In this document: positions 33,160 to 44,520 of the stretch, in pieces
Layout of the letters: every line of letters starts with the position of its first letter
Numbering within the stretch: position 1 is the first letter of the stretch
Assembly: GCA_015680685.1 (NCBI GenBank)
Contig: MNCI01006837.1
Span: 1,011,679-1,075,678 of the forward strand
Reading direction: 5' to 3'
From: Gnetum montanum
Taxonomy: Eukaryota; Streptophyta; Gnetopsida; Gnetales; Gnetaceae
DNA: 64,000 nucleotides
The notes under the pieces: generated by a model
The model's database searches: none
Seen by the model: only the letters and a program-made list of their open reading frames with translations
What the model was told of the DNA's origin: nothing
Program-made: the position numbers and the translations under genes

Positions 33160-34340
33160 CATTAGAAATATTTATGAAGGAGGCGCTTTGTTGTTTGGCT
33201 AGCTGCCGATTTTGCTCAACGAGCTTATGCAACGCATGGCCATGCCTCCGCTGAACTCGTCATGCAAGTTGCACCTCCCATAGAAGTTGGAACTACTTCT
33301 AAGCACGGTTCACTGGTAGCTGCCACATCTTCCTGTAAATCCTCAGTGATGGTTCGCGGTAACGTTCTTTCAGATTCATCGGTAAGGGTGGTATTGCTAG
33401 GGCTTAATGCATGCCATGAATTTTTGCTGATTTTCGCTATTTTTTTGGGTTGACGTTGCTATTGAGCACATTGCTGGGCTGCAGCAAAGTGGTAGGACTT
33501 GTGTTGGTCATCTGTAACAGCTTCTCGAATCTAAAGAACCTTTAGCAACTGAGATACCTGCTTAAACGCAGTTGCTGGAATTTACAGCAACTGCCTTCAA
33601 CTGTCTACAATTTCAAAAAACATTTGGCACTTCAGGAGATTGTAGATTGCCCATCATTGAAAGGATTACCATCAAGATACTACTATGTGCAGGCAATGCC
33701 CATTTTTTTTTCTTTGCTGCAGATTAGCTTCACATTTGGCCACTGATTTTGCCTACGTTGTCTCTGTTCGTGCACACACAAAATCATCGTAACTTTGCTC
33801 TGGCCCGGGGCTAATAACTTCTGCAATACTATCCAAGCTGAGCATTCATTTTATTTGCCGAAACCAAGGCCAGGTATGGGTCTAACGTTACCATAGAGGG
33901 GCCAATACTTTCTCTCTAGACATCAATCCTCTAATTTCGATCTTTTCATACGAATTTTCACGTGCAGAGCCACTGCATCCCTTACGTAAAACGAAGCTTC
34001 TGCAGGAGAATAGTGTATTCTGCTGGAACTTTCGGGAAGCTTTTGCAGGGGGTCAATTTTCACCGATTTACAGCAACGTGCCGAGGCTCTTATTTTCCGC
34101 AAAAGCTCAAGAAGATTCTTAACAGCACGTCTCCAACGGTAAGAAACAGGCGAAAACGATAAAGCAACAACATGAGAAACATAAGAGGAAGCAGCTGGCA
34201 AGTAGGACGTGGTAGAGAAAAGTGCAGGCCACGACTGAGGTTTTGTGCTCAAAGGCTGCTAAAACCCAAATTTCGCAATCGGTACCAATTGTGACATGAA
34301 TAGTTGCAGTTACAGTATTGAACATGAGCAAAGCTTTAAC
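33160..34340. other. GC-richer, CpG-containing segment of unknown nature
   Basis: Visibly higher GC and more CpG than the flanks. Short open runs exist on both strands (33262-33453 plus; 33923-34252 minus), but none shows a domain or convincing codon pattern. It could be a gene 5' region, a LINE 5' part or a recent insertion. No TG...CA or repeat ends seen. A host-gene fragment cannot be excluded. Confidence 0.3.
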
Positions 34341-34623
34341 AGTTAAAGTGCATGTACATGTTTTCTGAAATTAATTTCACTCTACTCCTTCCATTACAGA
34401 AACGTCCTAGATATGGATGGGCTTTAACCCAAATATTCAAGACTTCATACACTCCCATCTAACTGCCAAAGCCTCAGGATTTTCCAGAATGTAAATTCCA
34501 TGCAAAGCTTGCCATGTGCACCACCATAGATTAATAAAAAGTTACATTTTGATCTTGTCTGATGGAATTGAAATCCTATAAAATTCGAGCATTATTCATA
34601 TTTTCCAGTGATTTTAAAACAGA

Positions 34624-34866
34624 TTGATTGTTTATGCATCTGTTTCAAATATTGCCTTTTGCCAACCTCTACTTTTGCTATTCCATGAAATGGCCAAATG
34701 TGCCAACAATGTGGAAGTTAACTCATTAAACATGATGAAAGAAATTGAATCTTTTTTCTCATGGCTTAAGATGTTAATCAAATATTTTAAGTTGGAAGAT
34801 GTTGAAGACCATGAAAGGGTGTCATGTGCTAAAATAAACTTGGATGGTATGGCAAAAAATTTATGA
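34624..34866 (+). pseudogene. Ty3/gypsy gag fragment
   Basis: An 80-codon run with SFFSWLKMLIKYFKLEDVED and RVSCAKINLDGMAKNL, matching the gag core (usual FL.WL......F......E..KV..A...L.G.A..WW). It is followed by decayed sequence and then by the protease fragment of what is probably the same element. Confidence 0.5.
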
Positions 34867-35310
34867 GAAAAAGAAAATCATGCTTACCTTATGAACAATT
34901 ATGTTTGATGAACAATAAAATATTTTTATCATCTATTGCAGCTACGATGATGCATCTACAACATTTTTTAGTTAGTCTCCACATATAAATATGACTCACT
35001 AATTGTAGTTACGGCACTGTTTAGTTAATAGGGAACCAAAATCTATCAATTTATTTTCTTATCCTCTATAATAATTAGTGAGTGCCCTTATAATGAATTT
35101 GAGTTCCTTATTCAGAAATTTTTGTTTAAGTGGATAGTATGTAAAGACATCCGTGATGGTAATAATGATCAAGATGAATTCTTGTTCATTGGAATGCTTC
35201 AACTTAGAATGGATTTATTGTTTTCATGCATTTAATTTATAATGTTCTATAGTATAATATTTACATTTCCTTACATGATAGTTTCTTGGTAAATTGAGCA
35301 TAATCTAGCT

Positions 35311-35748
35311 TGAATCATTAAACTCATATTGATTATAACATTTAAAATTAGCACATTTAGAGATCAAGTGAGTTGTAACATTCTTCCTATTGAATGTATT
35401 GATGTTATTTTGAAAAGACCTTGGAATTATGATAACAAGGTTACCTTTGATATAGTAAAGAACATTTGGTCAAATTCTAGCAAATATAAAATACATAATT
35501 TGATTACAATGATCACTGAGCAATATAAGTTTAATGTTTCTATTAATGCATCTTTGATTTTGCTTTGTGAATATGAGTATACCAATGAGCATAAGCAAGT
35601 TGGGAATGGATTTGCAATTGTCTCTACATTGTCCACATGTAAGTCAGAATACTCAAGTGAGTTATTGGTAGTTGCTCTTGAAAAAATATTCTTTACACCT
35701 CTACAAGGACACTGTCATGCACTAAGTGTAGAGATACTTAGTGTGTAG
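35311..35748 (+). pseudogene. Ty3/gypsy protease C-terminal fragment
   Basis: Open run with FKISTFRDQVSCNILPIE and CIDVILKRPWNYDNKVTFD, the conserved end of the plant gypsy retropepsin region (usual Y.D...CDV.PM...H.LLGRPWQYDR...DG). The active site itself is not seen upstream. Gly-Arg of LGRPW is changed (LKRPW). Same strand and order as the gag fragment 450 bp upstream. Confidence 0.6.
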
Positions 35749-36275
35749 CTATAAATAGTCTTCATATTGATGTAACCCTTGAAGAATCAATGATTATAAA
35801 AAGGAGGAACACAAATTCTCTAATTAAATACAAACTTAACCTACCACACATGTTCCAAGGAAGGCCAGGTGAAAAAGCATGAAAATAGCTAAATATGAAA
35901 ATGCTAAAAATGTAATGTTGAAACAGGATATGATGCAAAAGATAGATATAATGCAAGTAAGCAAGTGTGAAAATAATAAAGGCTTTTTTTATATGTGGAA
36001 AAAAAGGTTTTAAATCCTTTCCTAGAAAATAAAATGTTTTATCTATGAATTAAAAGTTTTACCTTCCAAGAAGGGCCAACATACAAATGAAAGGATGAAA
36101 AACATAAATAAGATAGAACTAATAACAAAAAGCTTATATCTTAAGTGAAATACAAATTCAAAAAATAAGATTGAACCTAGAGAGGATTAGAAGATAGGTG
36201 GAGAGGCTGTAGGCATGATTTGGAGTCAATTTGTGGCTAAAACAAGGCCCTTTTAGCTAAGGTTCCCACCACCAA
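35749..36275. other. Noncoding; right end resembles a Tat-type PBS/leader
   Basis: No coding signal. The last ~27 bp (36249-36275: TTTTAGCTAAGGTTCCC...ACCAA) resemble the sequence next to the T1 LTR at 12534-12560, so on the minus strand this is a likely PBS for an element to the left that is otherwise lost. Confidence 0.35.
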
Positions 36276-36932
36276 TGTTGGAGCTGAAAAATTCCCAACT
36301 CTAGAAAAGTGCTGCAAAAGCCTAAGAGCTCTATCTCCAAATCTGATGTCAAGGATGCAGATGACGTTGAAGATGCAAAAGGTATTGAAAGCCACTAAAG
36401 AAGCATGTGGATGCTATGATGTTGATAGGTGCTCATGTTCTTAATCTATTAAGATTTTTTACAAGTGCTTTCCAAGTACAAAAGCTCTAATGGTATCTCC
36501 AAAAAAGATTTGAGATCTACCTGATTTCTCCATATCCAAAAGTTTCTAAGGATTTCCAAAAAAAAAAACACTCCTAAATTTGTATATTTTTCTTGTATTT
36601 GTAGGATCATATTTTCTAGATTTAATTTAGGATTATAAAATTTAAACCACATGGATCATATGGGAAAGACACACTAGGGCCCATGGGAGGTAAGAAACAA
36701 TGTCAAATGTTAAAAGTATAATTGAAGTCAAGATAAACATAGGATATGTAGTAGAGTTGAAGTTAGGATTAACGCAAATTTTAATGCTAGACATTAAAAT
36801 AGCCAAAAATAATATTGTAGATGATGTGAGATGTTACTTCTAGGCAACTAGACATGGATTTGAGTAGAGAAGCCATAAAATGTAGCCACACTTATTTTCA
36901 ATTCAAAATGAACTAAAAATTTTGGTACAACA
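36276..36932 (-). mobile_element. Tat-type LTR (T2), minus orientation
   Basis: TGTTGGAGCTG...GGTACAACA with 5-bp inverted ends, 657 bp. A polypurine tract lies directly on its right (minus strand AAGAGGGGGCAA), so it is the 3' LTR of T2. Its left flank looks like a PBS, so it may also have served a neighbour. It aligns with 24912-25640 (the T1 5' LTR). Confidence 0.6.
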
Positions 36933-36945
36933 TTGCCCCCTCTTG
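36933..36945 (-). promoter_or_regulatory. T2 polypurine tract
   Basis: Plus-strand TTGCCCCCTCTT, i.e. AAGAGGGGGCAA on the minus strand, ending exactly at the LTR edge. Confidence 0.65.
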
Positions 36946-37079
36946 ATGAATGTTGTTGAGGTATCGAAGGAGGATCCATCAAGTAGAGATTGGATATTGA
37001 ATTGATGTACCTACAAAAGAAAAAGAAGAAGAAGAACAAAGTGGGAAAGGGAAAAATATTAGAATATCATTGATACATC

Positions 37080-37700
37080 AATTATGAGGATGGTGTTATG
37101 CATAGAAAGGAGGCATGACTAAATCCTACACTTATGATGGTCAAAAATATGTCATTCATAATGTTCACACCTTGTCACACTCATGCCCTCAACACACCTT
37201 TACTAGAATTTAAAAATTCACTCAATTCTCATTGAATATGCTAATGAGAAGAAAGGAAATGAGATAGAAAAGGGAGTTAGAAGGAAAAATAAATAAGTAA
37301 GAGAGGATAGATGGAAATAGACTTACAAAATTGAGAAAATAAAAAAAATGGAGAAAGAAATAAGAGACATTGCTAATCCACCAGGATGAGATGCCATGCC
37401 ATAAAAGGGAAGCACAGCTAAACCCATGCTCTAATGATTATTGATGCTTCATAGATTTGATTCCCTCCCTATCCCACTCAAACTCAACATACCCTCACAT
37501 GGAGTTGAAAATGGTAGAACACTCATTACTCACTCCATGAGGCAAATTGCTTACCAATATCCTCATCATAGTATGCTATAGAAAAAAGTTAGTAGAATGG
37601 GATAGGAGGAGATTGGGGGAGGTAGACAAAACTTGATGAAGGAGATAGAAGAAGAAAAAATAGCAAAAAATATAGAGAAAGAAATAAAAAAAAGTGGGAT
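37080..37700 (-). repeat. Degenerate tandem duplication in the T2 3' UTR
   Basis: Two units of about 300 bp. Each starts with a GATG(G/A)...ATGC(A/C)...GCA...TAAA(T/C)CC segment, passes a CACTCA(A/T)-rich part, and ends in a purine-rich tract with GAGAAAGAAATAA (37350-37370 and 37675-37690). They lie between integrase and PPT. Confidence 0.45.
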
Positions 37701-37799
37701 ATGAAGGAGAGCAAAGATAGTGCAATAAACTGTAGATAACATGGAAAAAAAGTTAGAGCAAACCTGATGGTGTAGGATCCTCTTTTTAGGTCTCAAAGG

Positions 37800-38830
37800 T
37801 ACTATTGTTTGAAATATGCTTTGTTCACCATGTTTGGGTATTGAATTTCATTTAAATTAGCTAAGTAGTATGCTCCATTGCTAAGGCTCTTGATAATAAT
37901 AAAGGACCCTTGTTAATATGGAGAGAACTTGATCATCTTAATCTTAAGAAAATTCCTAAAGACAAGGTCACATTCCTTGATGTCTCTAATTCTAATATGC
38001 TTTTCATGGTGATGGTGCATGGCTTCTTCATAATTTTCAATATTGATTGTTGCTTGCTTACTATTTTACTTAAGTACATCCAACTCAATATAATGCATGT
38101 TGTCATTCCCATCATTTATCATCCAATTTTTTAGGGCCACATGAAGAGAAGGCATGCTCAACTCCACTAATAACATAACTTATGATGCATAGATAAGCAT
38201 GAAGGGGGTTCAATTGGTTGTGGTTTGAAAGATGGTACAGAAGAACCAAAGGGTGTAGGATAACTTAGTATGCTAGTTTCATTGGGATTTGTCAACCATG
38301 GTTTTGACCAAATTGATGAGGGATTTATTGGTTCATTCAACTTGTCCATTGGATAGCAGATAATACGGGGATGAGAATATTTGGATAATTTGGTATTGAT
38401 TGCAAAATTTAGCTAATTCTTTACTCTTAAATTGAGGTCCATTATTAATCATGATTTGGAGAGGGATACCAAAGTGAGTGATTATATGATCTAAGATAAA
38501 ACAACAAATATACTTAGAAGTTGAAATTTCTACATGAATAGCTTTAACCCACTTAGTAAAATATTTAGTATCTATTAAGATAAACTAATGACCAAAAGAA
38601 GATGGAAGATTTGTAGAACCTATAAGATCAAGCCCCAATTTTTGGAAAGATTACACAATTTAAGATGTCCTAAGGTTTTGAGATGGAACATAAATAAGTG
38701 GAGCATGATGTTGACATATATTATAAATCTAACTATTATATGCATGTCCTTAGACATTGTAGATCACTAGTAACCTAATGAAATGATATGAGTTACTAGA
38801 GACCATGAGTCTAAACAATCTTCACATACA
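37800..38830 (-). pseudogene. T2 pol: integrase
   Basis: Minus-strand translation in order: YHQHHAPLIYVPSQ (about 38670-38715, after the zinc finger); VKAIHVEIST (about 38525-38555), where Tat integrases have W.EA.P; then HFGIPLQIMINNGPQFKSKE (38410-38480; the catalytic DNG/DQG Asp is Asn) and SPYYLLSNGQVE.TNK (38330-38380; Glu of the NGQ.E motif kept). Frameshifts and stops occur throughout, but the order is clear. Confidence 0.65.
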
Positions 38831-38989
38831 CCAGAATGAACCTATTCTAGCACGTTTTGTGCTTTATTATGACTTGGATAATATAGAAGATGCCTGATGT
38901 GGAAACATAATGTAAAATACCAAGATCAATAATACAAAAATGTTTGCAACATTTACGAAGAACATCCTTTTATGAATAAGATAGATTTT

Positions 38990-39330
38990 CACAAGTTTCT
39001 TTGGTTTGTAAGTATTATACGATATCACGATATTTTTCATCTTCTTCTAAGTTTACTAGGCCAATGTGTAGTGTATTCATGAGTGTAAAAATTATGTCTT
39101 GCATTAAATAAGATACATGATCCCTATGGAAAATAAGATTGGCAAGAAGAGCAAAAGTAGCTAACACATCAGCAAGCATGTTTTTTGAGTGGTGAATGTA
39201 AATGAGTAAGCATTAGTCAAACTTATAAACCAAAATTTTCACTAATTCAAGATAAGATAAAGATTTTTAGCTTTGCAATCATATTTTTTATTTACTTGGT
39301 TTATGACCAATTGGGAATCATAGCATCTGA
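38990..39330 (-). pseudogene. T2 pol: second (archaeal-type) RNase H
   Basis: Contains LAIQLGMKSLFRCYDSQLVI and NQVNKKYDCKAKN (about 39260-39340), matching the usual LGLELA...GI..L.V.GDSQLVINQVNG..E. The Asp of DSQL is kept. It is followed on the left by the linker to integrase. Defines T2 as Tat-type. Confidence 0.65.
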
Positions 39331-39369
39331 AAAGTGATTTCATTCCAAGTTGGATAGCTAAGAGCAAGC

Positions 39370-39470
39370 TACTGCCATAAGGATCATCATAATTCAAGAT
39401 CTAATACAATTTAACATGAAAATGAGTCAAGCAATCTTGTGGCCACTAAATAGTTTAGAAAAACTAAATT
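39370..39470 (-). repeat. Block shared with the T1 leader (11728-11828)
   Basis: ATAAGGATCATCATAATTCAAGATC...CAATCTTGTGGCCA..AAATAGT aligns with 11735-11828 over about 100 bp. In T1 it is in the leader; here it sits between protease and RNase H, where RT is missing, pointing to internal rearrangement of T2. Confidence 0.6.
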
Positions 39471-39860
39471 TCCAACTAATTTTCCAAAAATGATCAAGAC
39501 TATGCTAAACAAGAGACATGATTAAAAATAAAAAGATGAAATAATTGAACTAATGTAAAGAAGCTAAGACTAATTTCGTACAAAGAAACACACATAAACA
39601 AAGATAAATGAGCAACAAGGAAGAAAATATTTAAGACTATGGTGCCTTAGCTATGGATTTTCTAGTATCAAACCTAGTGAAAATCTTCACGTCCTTGATA
39701 GATTCAATAATGTCTAACTCACCAAATCCTAAATCCACAAATTTGTAAATGCTAGATGGCCAAGCAATCACTGTATCAACCTATTTTCTTCTTTTGTTGA
39801 GGAAATTTTGCATACAAGAGTAGGTTGAAATCCTAAACTAGTTTCTTCTAGTACATATAA
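39471..39860 (-). other. T2 unassigned internal sequence (RT missing)
   Basis: No RT motif visible on either strand. In an intact element this interval would need about 1.5 kb of RT and RNase H. Confidence 0.4.
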
Positions 39861-40350
39861 TCATGAGAGCACTAGGATTCTGGGATTGGCACACAAACCT
39901 CCTTTTTCATCCTTACAAGGGAAGTGTATTTCTTGATGCAAGGATGATGAAAAAGCACGATGGTATGCTAAGAAAGGTTGTTCTAGGATAGCATTAATCC
40001 CAAATGAATCTCTAATGATAGCAAGTTCAACCTTAAATGCAATCATAATCCCTATAGAAAAAGGCAACTTTATCATCCCTAGGATTTCTATTCTAGCATC
40101 ACTAAATAAAACTATAGAAGAATTATAGTTAGAGTATGTGACCTATTTTTCAAGGTGGAGACAGTCGATGACTATCCATGATATGGCATCGGTTCTAGCT
40201 CCATCATCAAATTGCACCAGTGATAGTGACATGTTACCTTTGATCCATATGATGATGTAAATCGAAAGCTAGCACATGGAACCCATTGCAAGATATGTTT
40301 TAATATTCTCCTACTTAAAGATCAAATATTCATGTTCATAACATGGAGGA
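39861..40350 (-). pseudogene. T2 pol: aspartic protease region
   Basis: Open run 40076-39861 contains DSFGINAILEQPFLAYHRAF and SSSLHQEIHFPCKDEKG, the post-active-site part of Tat-type protease (usual YN.ILGRPWIH...STLHQ.IKFP). It matches T1 8350-8260. The active-site half (40350-40100) is frameshifted and no clear DSG/DDG is seen. Confidence 0.6.
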
Positions 40351-40399
40351 TTGAGCACCGATGAGATTACATGAACATGAAGCTAAATATCCGAAGGCA

Positions 40400-41126
40400 T
40401 AGTGATAGATTTTAGCATCTCCTCCAATGCTAAACAATATTCCTTTGAAGTAAAAATAAGGTCAAATAGGATCCCTTTTAACTTCATGGAAGTGGTAATT
40501 TGGGAAACAACCTTATTTTTAAAATTTGGATTTATAGAATATAAAGCAAGGGGAACTACATTAGATGTGATTAGTTTGAAGTTGAGATGACTATGAAAGT
40601 AGGAGCATTTTTTTTCAATGCACTTTAAAATAAAACTTTCGTCTCCCTTGTGAGGATTCTAATGGGTGAAGTAGGGATAGGAATCAAGGAAGGCTCCTCT
40701 GACTTGGGTGGACAGAAAGGATGAGATGGTGGATACATAGCATAGGGTAAGATAGGAGGATAATGAAAAAGGTGAATAGGTGTCAGAACTTTGTTTCTTA
40801 GAGGAGAGGGAGGATAATAGAAAGTAGGCTAGGATGACATAGAAACTTCATTATAGTGAGGAGTCATGTTAATGACAAAGCCCTTTGTATGCTCTAGGAA
40901 GAAGAGGTGTTGGCATTACTCTAAAAAATATTTTTTATAAAAGATTTCTCATGCCTTAGCAAGGTAGGATGAGAAAATGAGGGAGACTCATAGTGGAAGG
41001 GATCCATTTCAATAATAAATGAAGCTTACGAATGATTTTCTTTGGGTTTCACATGGAATGATAAAATCCTAACTAAATGAAAATTTAGAGGATACTGATG
41101 ATTTTACATGTTTGGAATATTGGGTT
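40400..41126 (-). pseudogene. T2 gag-protease spacer
   Basis: Decayed Pro/Ser/Leu-rich coding-like sequence leading from the gag end to protease. It stops at the chromovirus insertion, and the gag end continues at 62744. Confidence 0.4.
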
Positions 41127-41131
41127 GAGTA
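41127..41131. repeat. Possible chromovirus target duplication (GAGTA), left copy
   Basis: GAGTAT at 41127-41132 and at 62744-62749 flank the chromovirus outer LTR ends; four bases (62740-62743) separate the right copy from the visible LTR end. Confidence 0.4.
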
Positions 41132-41648
41132 TGTGTGACATCCCATTCTGAGATGTCATAAAAACACGATCATTCATCATTTACTTCATCACATTCGTAA
41201 GTAATATAATGGAAATATCTTAAAATACTTTGATAAATAAATGAATGAATGGTAAATAAATAACTAGTACACAAAATAGGAAATAAAACAGAAATAAAAA
41301 AAATTTATTAATAAGAGTGGTTTACTGTAATGTCCTGTAGATTATCTTTCCATGCCACTTAGGCCTTAGAGGCAATTTGGCATTTCCATCATGGTTAGGC
41401 TGTCTAGCTAAAGGGATGATCAATCCCTTCTTGTTCCACTTCATTCGACTCTCTTCACTTGCGATGCTAGGCTCTACAACTCTATGCTCAACACGATCTC
41501 TAAACCCAACCTTAAATGACATAGGTCAAACCCAATCTCAAGGGATACATGAATAATCATAACTCCTCATAACAAGGCATCCCTTCACTTGAAGGTTAAT
41601 TACATTTTACAATACATTTCCATGCTTAAGAAGGGATGAGACATTACA
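41132..41648 (-). mobile_element. Chromovirus 3' LTR
   Basis: Plus-strand TGTGTGACATCCC...GACATTACA, about 515 bp. It aligns along its length with 62227-62739, for example AATAAATGAATGAATGGTAA (41239) and AGGGATGATCAATCCCTTCTTG. A polypurine tract adjoins on the right. Confidence 0.75.
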
Positions 41649-41671
41649 ATCTAACCCCCTGCCCCTTAAGC
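41649..41671 (-). promoter_or_regulatory. Chromovirus polypurine tract
   Basis: Minus strand AAGGGGCAGGGGGTTAGAT immediately precedes the 3' LTR start TGTAATGTC. Confidence 0.7.
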
Positions 41672-41689
41672 ATCTAACTCATCCTCAAG

Positions 41690-41960
41690 TGCTTTGTCTA
41701 TGTCCAATGGCATAGCTGCTGCTTCATTGTTATGCTCCTCAACTTCATCTTCTTTATTATCCTCATTATCATCTATACAAACAAAAGACCAGAAATTATA
41801 AAATATAATTTATTACATCAATAATAAATATGATTTATCATTCAATATCACGATGATCAAAAAGTTGGGGGTAAGTAATAAACTTCCAATTCTCCCAAGT
41901 TTGTTGATCATAATTTGACAATTGAACAAGAACTTCACTGATAGTTTTACTTCGTAGCTT
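41690..41960 (-). pseudogene. Chromovirus chromodomain and acidic tail
   Basis: On the minus strand, after integrase, comes TISEVLVQLSNYDQQTWENW and FITYPQLFDH, the chromodomain pattern (I.E.LV.W.N.......TWE...). A tail rich in Asp/Glu (DDNEDNKEDEVEEHNN, about 41780-41730) follows. Chromodomains of this class target integration to histone-marked chromatin. The typical W of LVQW is Leu. Confidence 0.65.
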
Positions 41961-41966
41961 CTTGGT

Positions 41967-43160
41967 TCAATGCTTCTTAATTACAATGGATTTAACTTCA
42001 AACCTGGCGTTGGATCTCAATGGTATAGTATTCCAATCTAGCACATATGGTACATAATTTGCATGAAATTTCTTTAATAAACTTACATGGAAAACTGGGT
42101 GAATTCTTAAAGTGGCTGGAAGATTTAATCGATATGCCACTTCACCAATTCTTTTAAAAATTTCAAAGGGTCCACAATATCTAGGTGCTAATTTCATATA
42201 TTTTCCAAGTTTAAGAGAATTTCTAGTGGGTTTTACTCTTAGTAGTACTTGATCTCCCACTTGGAATTCTTTTTTAAGTTAATGTTGATCTGCATAACCC
42301 TTATATTTATCTTGGGAAACTTGTAAATTTTTTTTAACTCTTGTAATAATATTTTCCATTATCTTCATTTCCTCTTTCTTCCATTTTGCTCTTAAGGTTG
42401 GATTTGCCCAAGTTAGTGGTGTATGATTGTTACGTTCATATACTACTTCAAATGGTGTTTGATGTATGGAACCTTAATAATTATTGTTGTAGGCAAATTT
42501 TGCTAGGTGTAAGAAATTCTCCCATGTTTTTGCTCTACTCACAACATGGCTTAGAAGAATATCTTCTAATTCTATTCACACATTCAGTTTTCCCATCGGT
42601 CTTTAGGTGATAATCCATACTAAATTTTAACTAGGTTCTAAGTTCTTTGAAGAAATTTTGCTAGAATTCAGATATGCACTTTGGATCTTGGTCTAAGGTG
42701 ATAGATTTTAGACATTCATATAATCAAAATACTTCTTGTATGAATTTTTGGGCTACTTCTTTGGCTATGTTTGTAGATTTCAAAGCTATAAAATGTGCCA
42801 TCTTTGATAAAGGATAAACCACTACAATGATGGATTCATTTCCTTTTTTGGTTATTGGCAAACCCACAATGAAATCCATGGTAACATCTTCCCATTTCCA
42901 AGTTGGTACTTTTAAAGACTATAGTAACCCACTAGGTTTCTCTTGTTTAGCTTTTATTCTTTAGCATGTTGAACAATTTTTAATGTACAAGGATACATCA
43001 TTCTTCATTCCAGGCAAGAAATAAGATTTTTTTTATCATCATATAAGTCTTAATATAACCTAGGTGTCCTACATATGGTACTTCATGTGCTTCACACAAC
43101 AACCTAAGTCTCCAATTTCCATCTGGTATACATACTCTTTGTCCTTTCATTAATAAACCA
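41967..43160 (-). pseudogene. Chromovirus pol: integrase
   Basis: Zinc-binding part: HEVPYVGHLGYIKT...YFLPGM and CSTC (43100-42960). Core: WKWEDVTMDFIVGLPIT (first Asp present, about 42885), LDQDPKCISEF (second Asp, about 42690) and DYHLKTDGKTECVNR (Glu present, about 42595). The three acidic residues survive despite stops. The C-terminal open run 42260-41967 holds [35 protein letters not shown] and [12 protein letters not shown], the GPF/Y module typical of chromoviruses. Confidence 0.8.
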
Positions 43161-43760
43161 TTAGAGGAAAGTTGATATCAAGGCTCAAGGAAAATATTGG
43201 TTAAAATCTTCTTAAAATAAGGATCTTCTTTTAACTATTCCTTAATTTCTTCTTCCATAGGGGTTGTTACCACACCTATCATCAAGTTCCACATTTGACT
43301 AAGGTCATTGAATACGACATTTTTCTTTTCAAGAATATATTTGATTTCAAAATCATATTCAGCCAATAATTCTATCCATCGTCATTGTCAAGTATTCAAA
43401 ATAGGTTGTCTCTACAAATATTATGATTTGTTTTTAGTACAAACCTTTTTTCACAAAGATAATATCTCCAGAATTTTAAAGCATGAACAATTACCAGCAA
43501 GTCTAAATTATGGGTTAAGTAATTTACCTCAACTCCTCATAATTCATGAGATTCATAACATACCACTTTATCTTCTTGTGATAGAACTACATTGATTCCT
43601 ATTCCACATACATCTATAGATACTTCAAATGGTAATTCCTCATCTAGAATTCTTAGAATAGGTGTTGTTGTAAGTAGCATCTTTAATTGGAAGAAAGCTT
43701 CCCTATATTTTTCATCAAACTTAAACATACATTTTTCCTGCAAAAGGTTAGTCAATGGAG
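43161..43760 (-). pseudogene. Chromovirus pol: RNase H
   Basis: The run 43920-43537 ends in the RNase H start: LPFEVSIDVCGIGINVVLSQ (usual F.V..DAS..G.GAVL.Q; here D-V-C), followed by degenerate sequence toward 43300, where CHEIL..HNLE-type remnants are seen in several frames. Catalytic order is only partly recoverable. Confidence 0.65.
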
Positions 43761-44520
43761 CTATCAAAGTAGAATAATATTTAATGAAATGTCGATAAAA
43801 ACCTACTAAACCCAAGAAGCTGCGAACCGCTATAGTATCTTTTAGTTCAAGCCAATTCCAAATTGCACTAACTTTTGTTGGATCTACTTGTAATCCTTTC
43901 TTAAAAACTATATGGCCCAAGTAAGAGAATTCTTCTTTAAAGAGTGCACATTTACTTAATTTATCTTTTAACTAATTCTCTTTAAGAATTTCCATTGTAA
44001 TTTTTAAATCTTCAACATGTTCTTCTCTTGACTTAGAATAAACAAGTATATCATTCCTAAATACTATAACGAATTGATCAAGATATTCACAAAAAATATT
44101 ATTCATTAAAGCCATGAATGTTGTAGGTGCATTAGTTAATCCAAATGGCATCACAACAAATTTTTATAATTCATATCTAGTTCTAAATGTAATTTTTTCA
44201 ACATCTTTCTCCTTAATCCTTATTTGATGATAACCTAATTTTAAATCAATCTTTGAAAAATAACATGTGTCCATAAGTTGATCGAACAAGTCATTGATTC
44301 TAGGTATAGGATATGTATTTTTAATCATCACTTTGTTCAATGCCCTATAATTGATACATAACCTTAATGTACTGTCTTTCTTTTTAATGAATAACACTTG
44401 TGCATCCCAAGGTGATACGCTAGGTTGAATTTTTCCTTCTTCTAGTAGTTGATCTAAATGTAACTTCAATTCTCTTAATTCAAAAGTGGAAAATCTATAA
44501 GGGGCTTTTGAAATAGGTTA
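43761..44520 (-). pseudogene. Chromovirus pol: reverse transcriptase
   Basis: Three runs. 44469-44164: [48 protein letters not shown] and [15 protein letters not shown]. 44154-43972: MPFGLTNAPTTFMALMNNIF, then VFRNDILVYSKS. 43920 onward: GHIVFKKGLQVDPTKV, SFLGLVGFYRHFIK. The catalytic I-D-D is R-N-D (Asn codon 44053-44055), so polymerase activity is lost. Otherwise it is among the best preserved coding in the window, with few stops. Confidence 0.85.

Noticed and set aside
33923-34331. Overlapping short ORFs on both strands in the GC-richer segment
   Set aside because: No domain, signal or codon pattern; reported only as an unassigned segment.
36848-37039. Phe-rich minus-strand run starting MFFFFFFF
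   Set aside because: It covers the PPT and LTR edge of T2; translation of a purine tract, not a gene.
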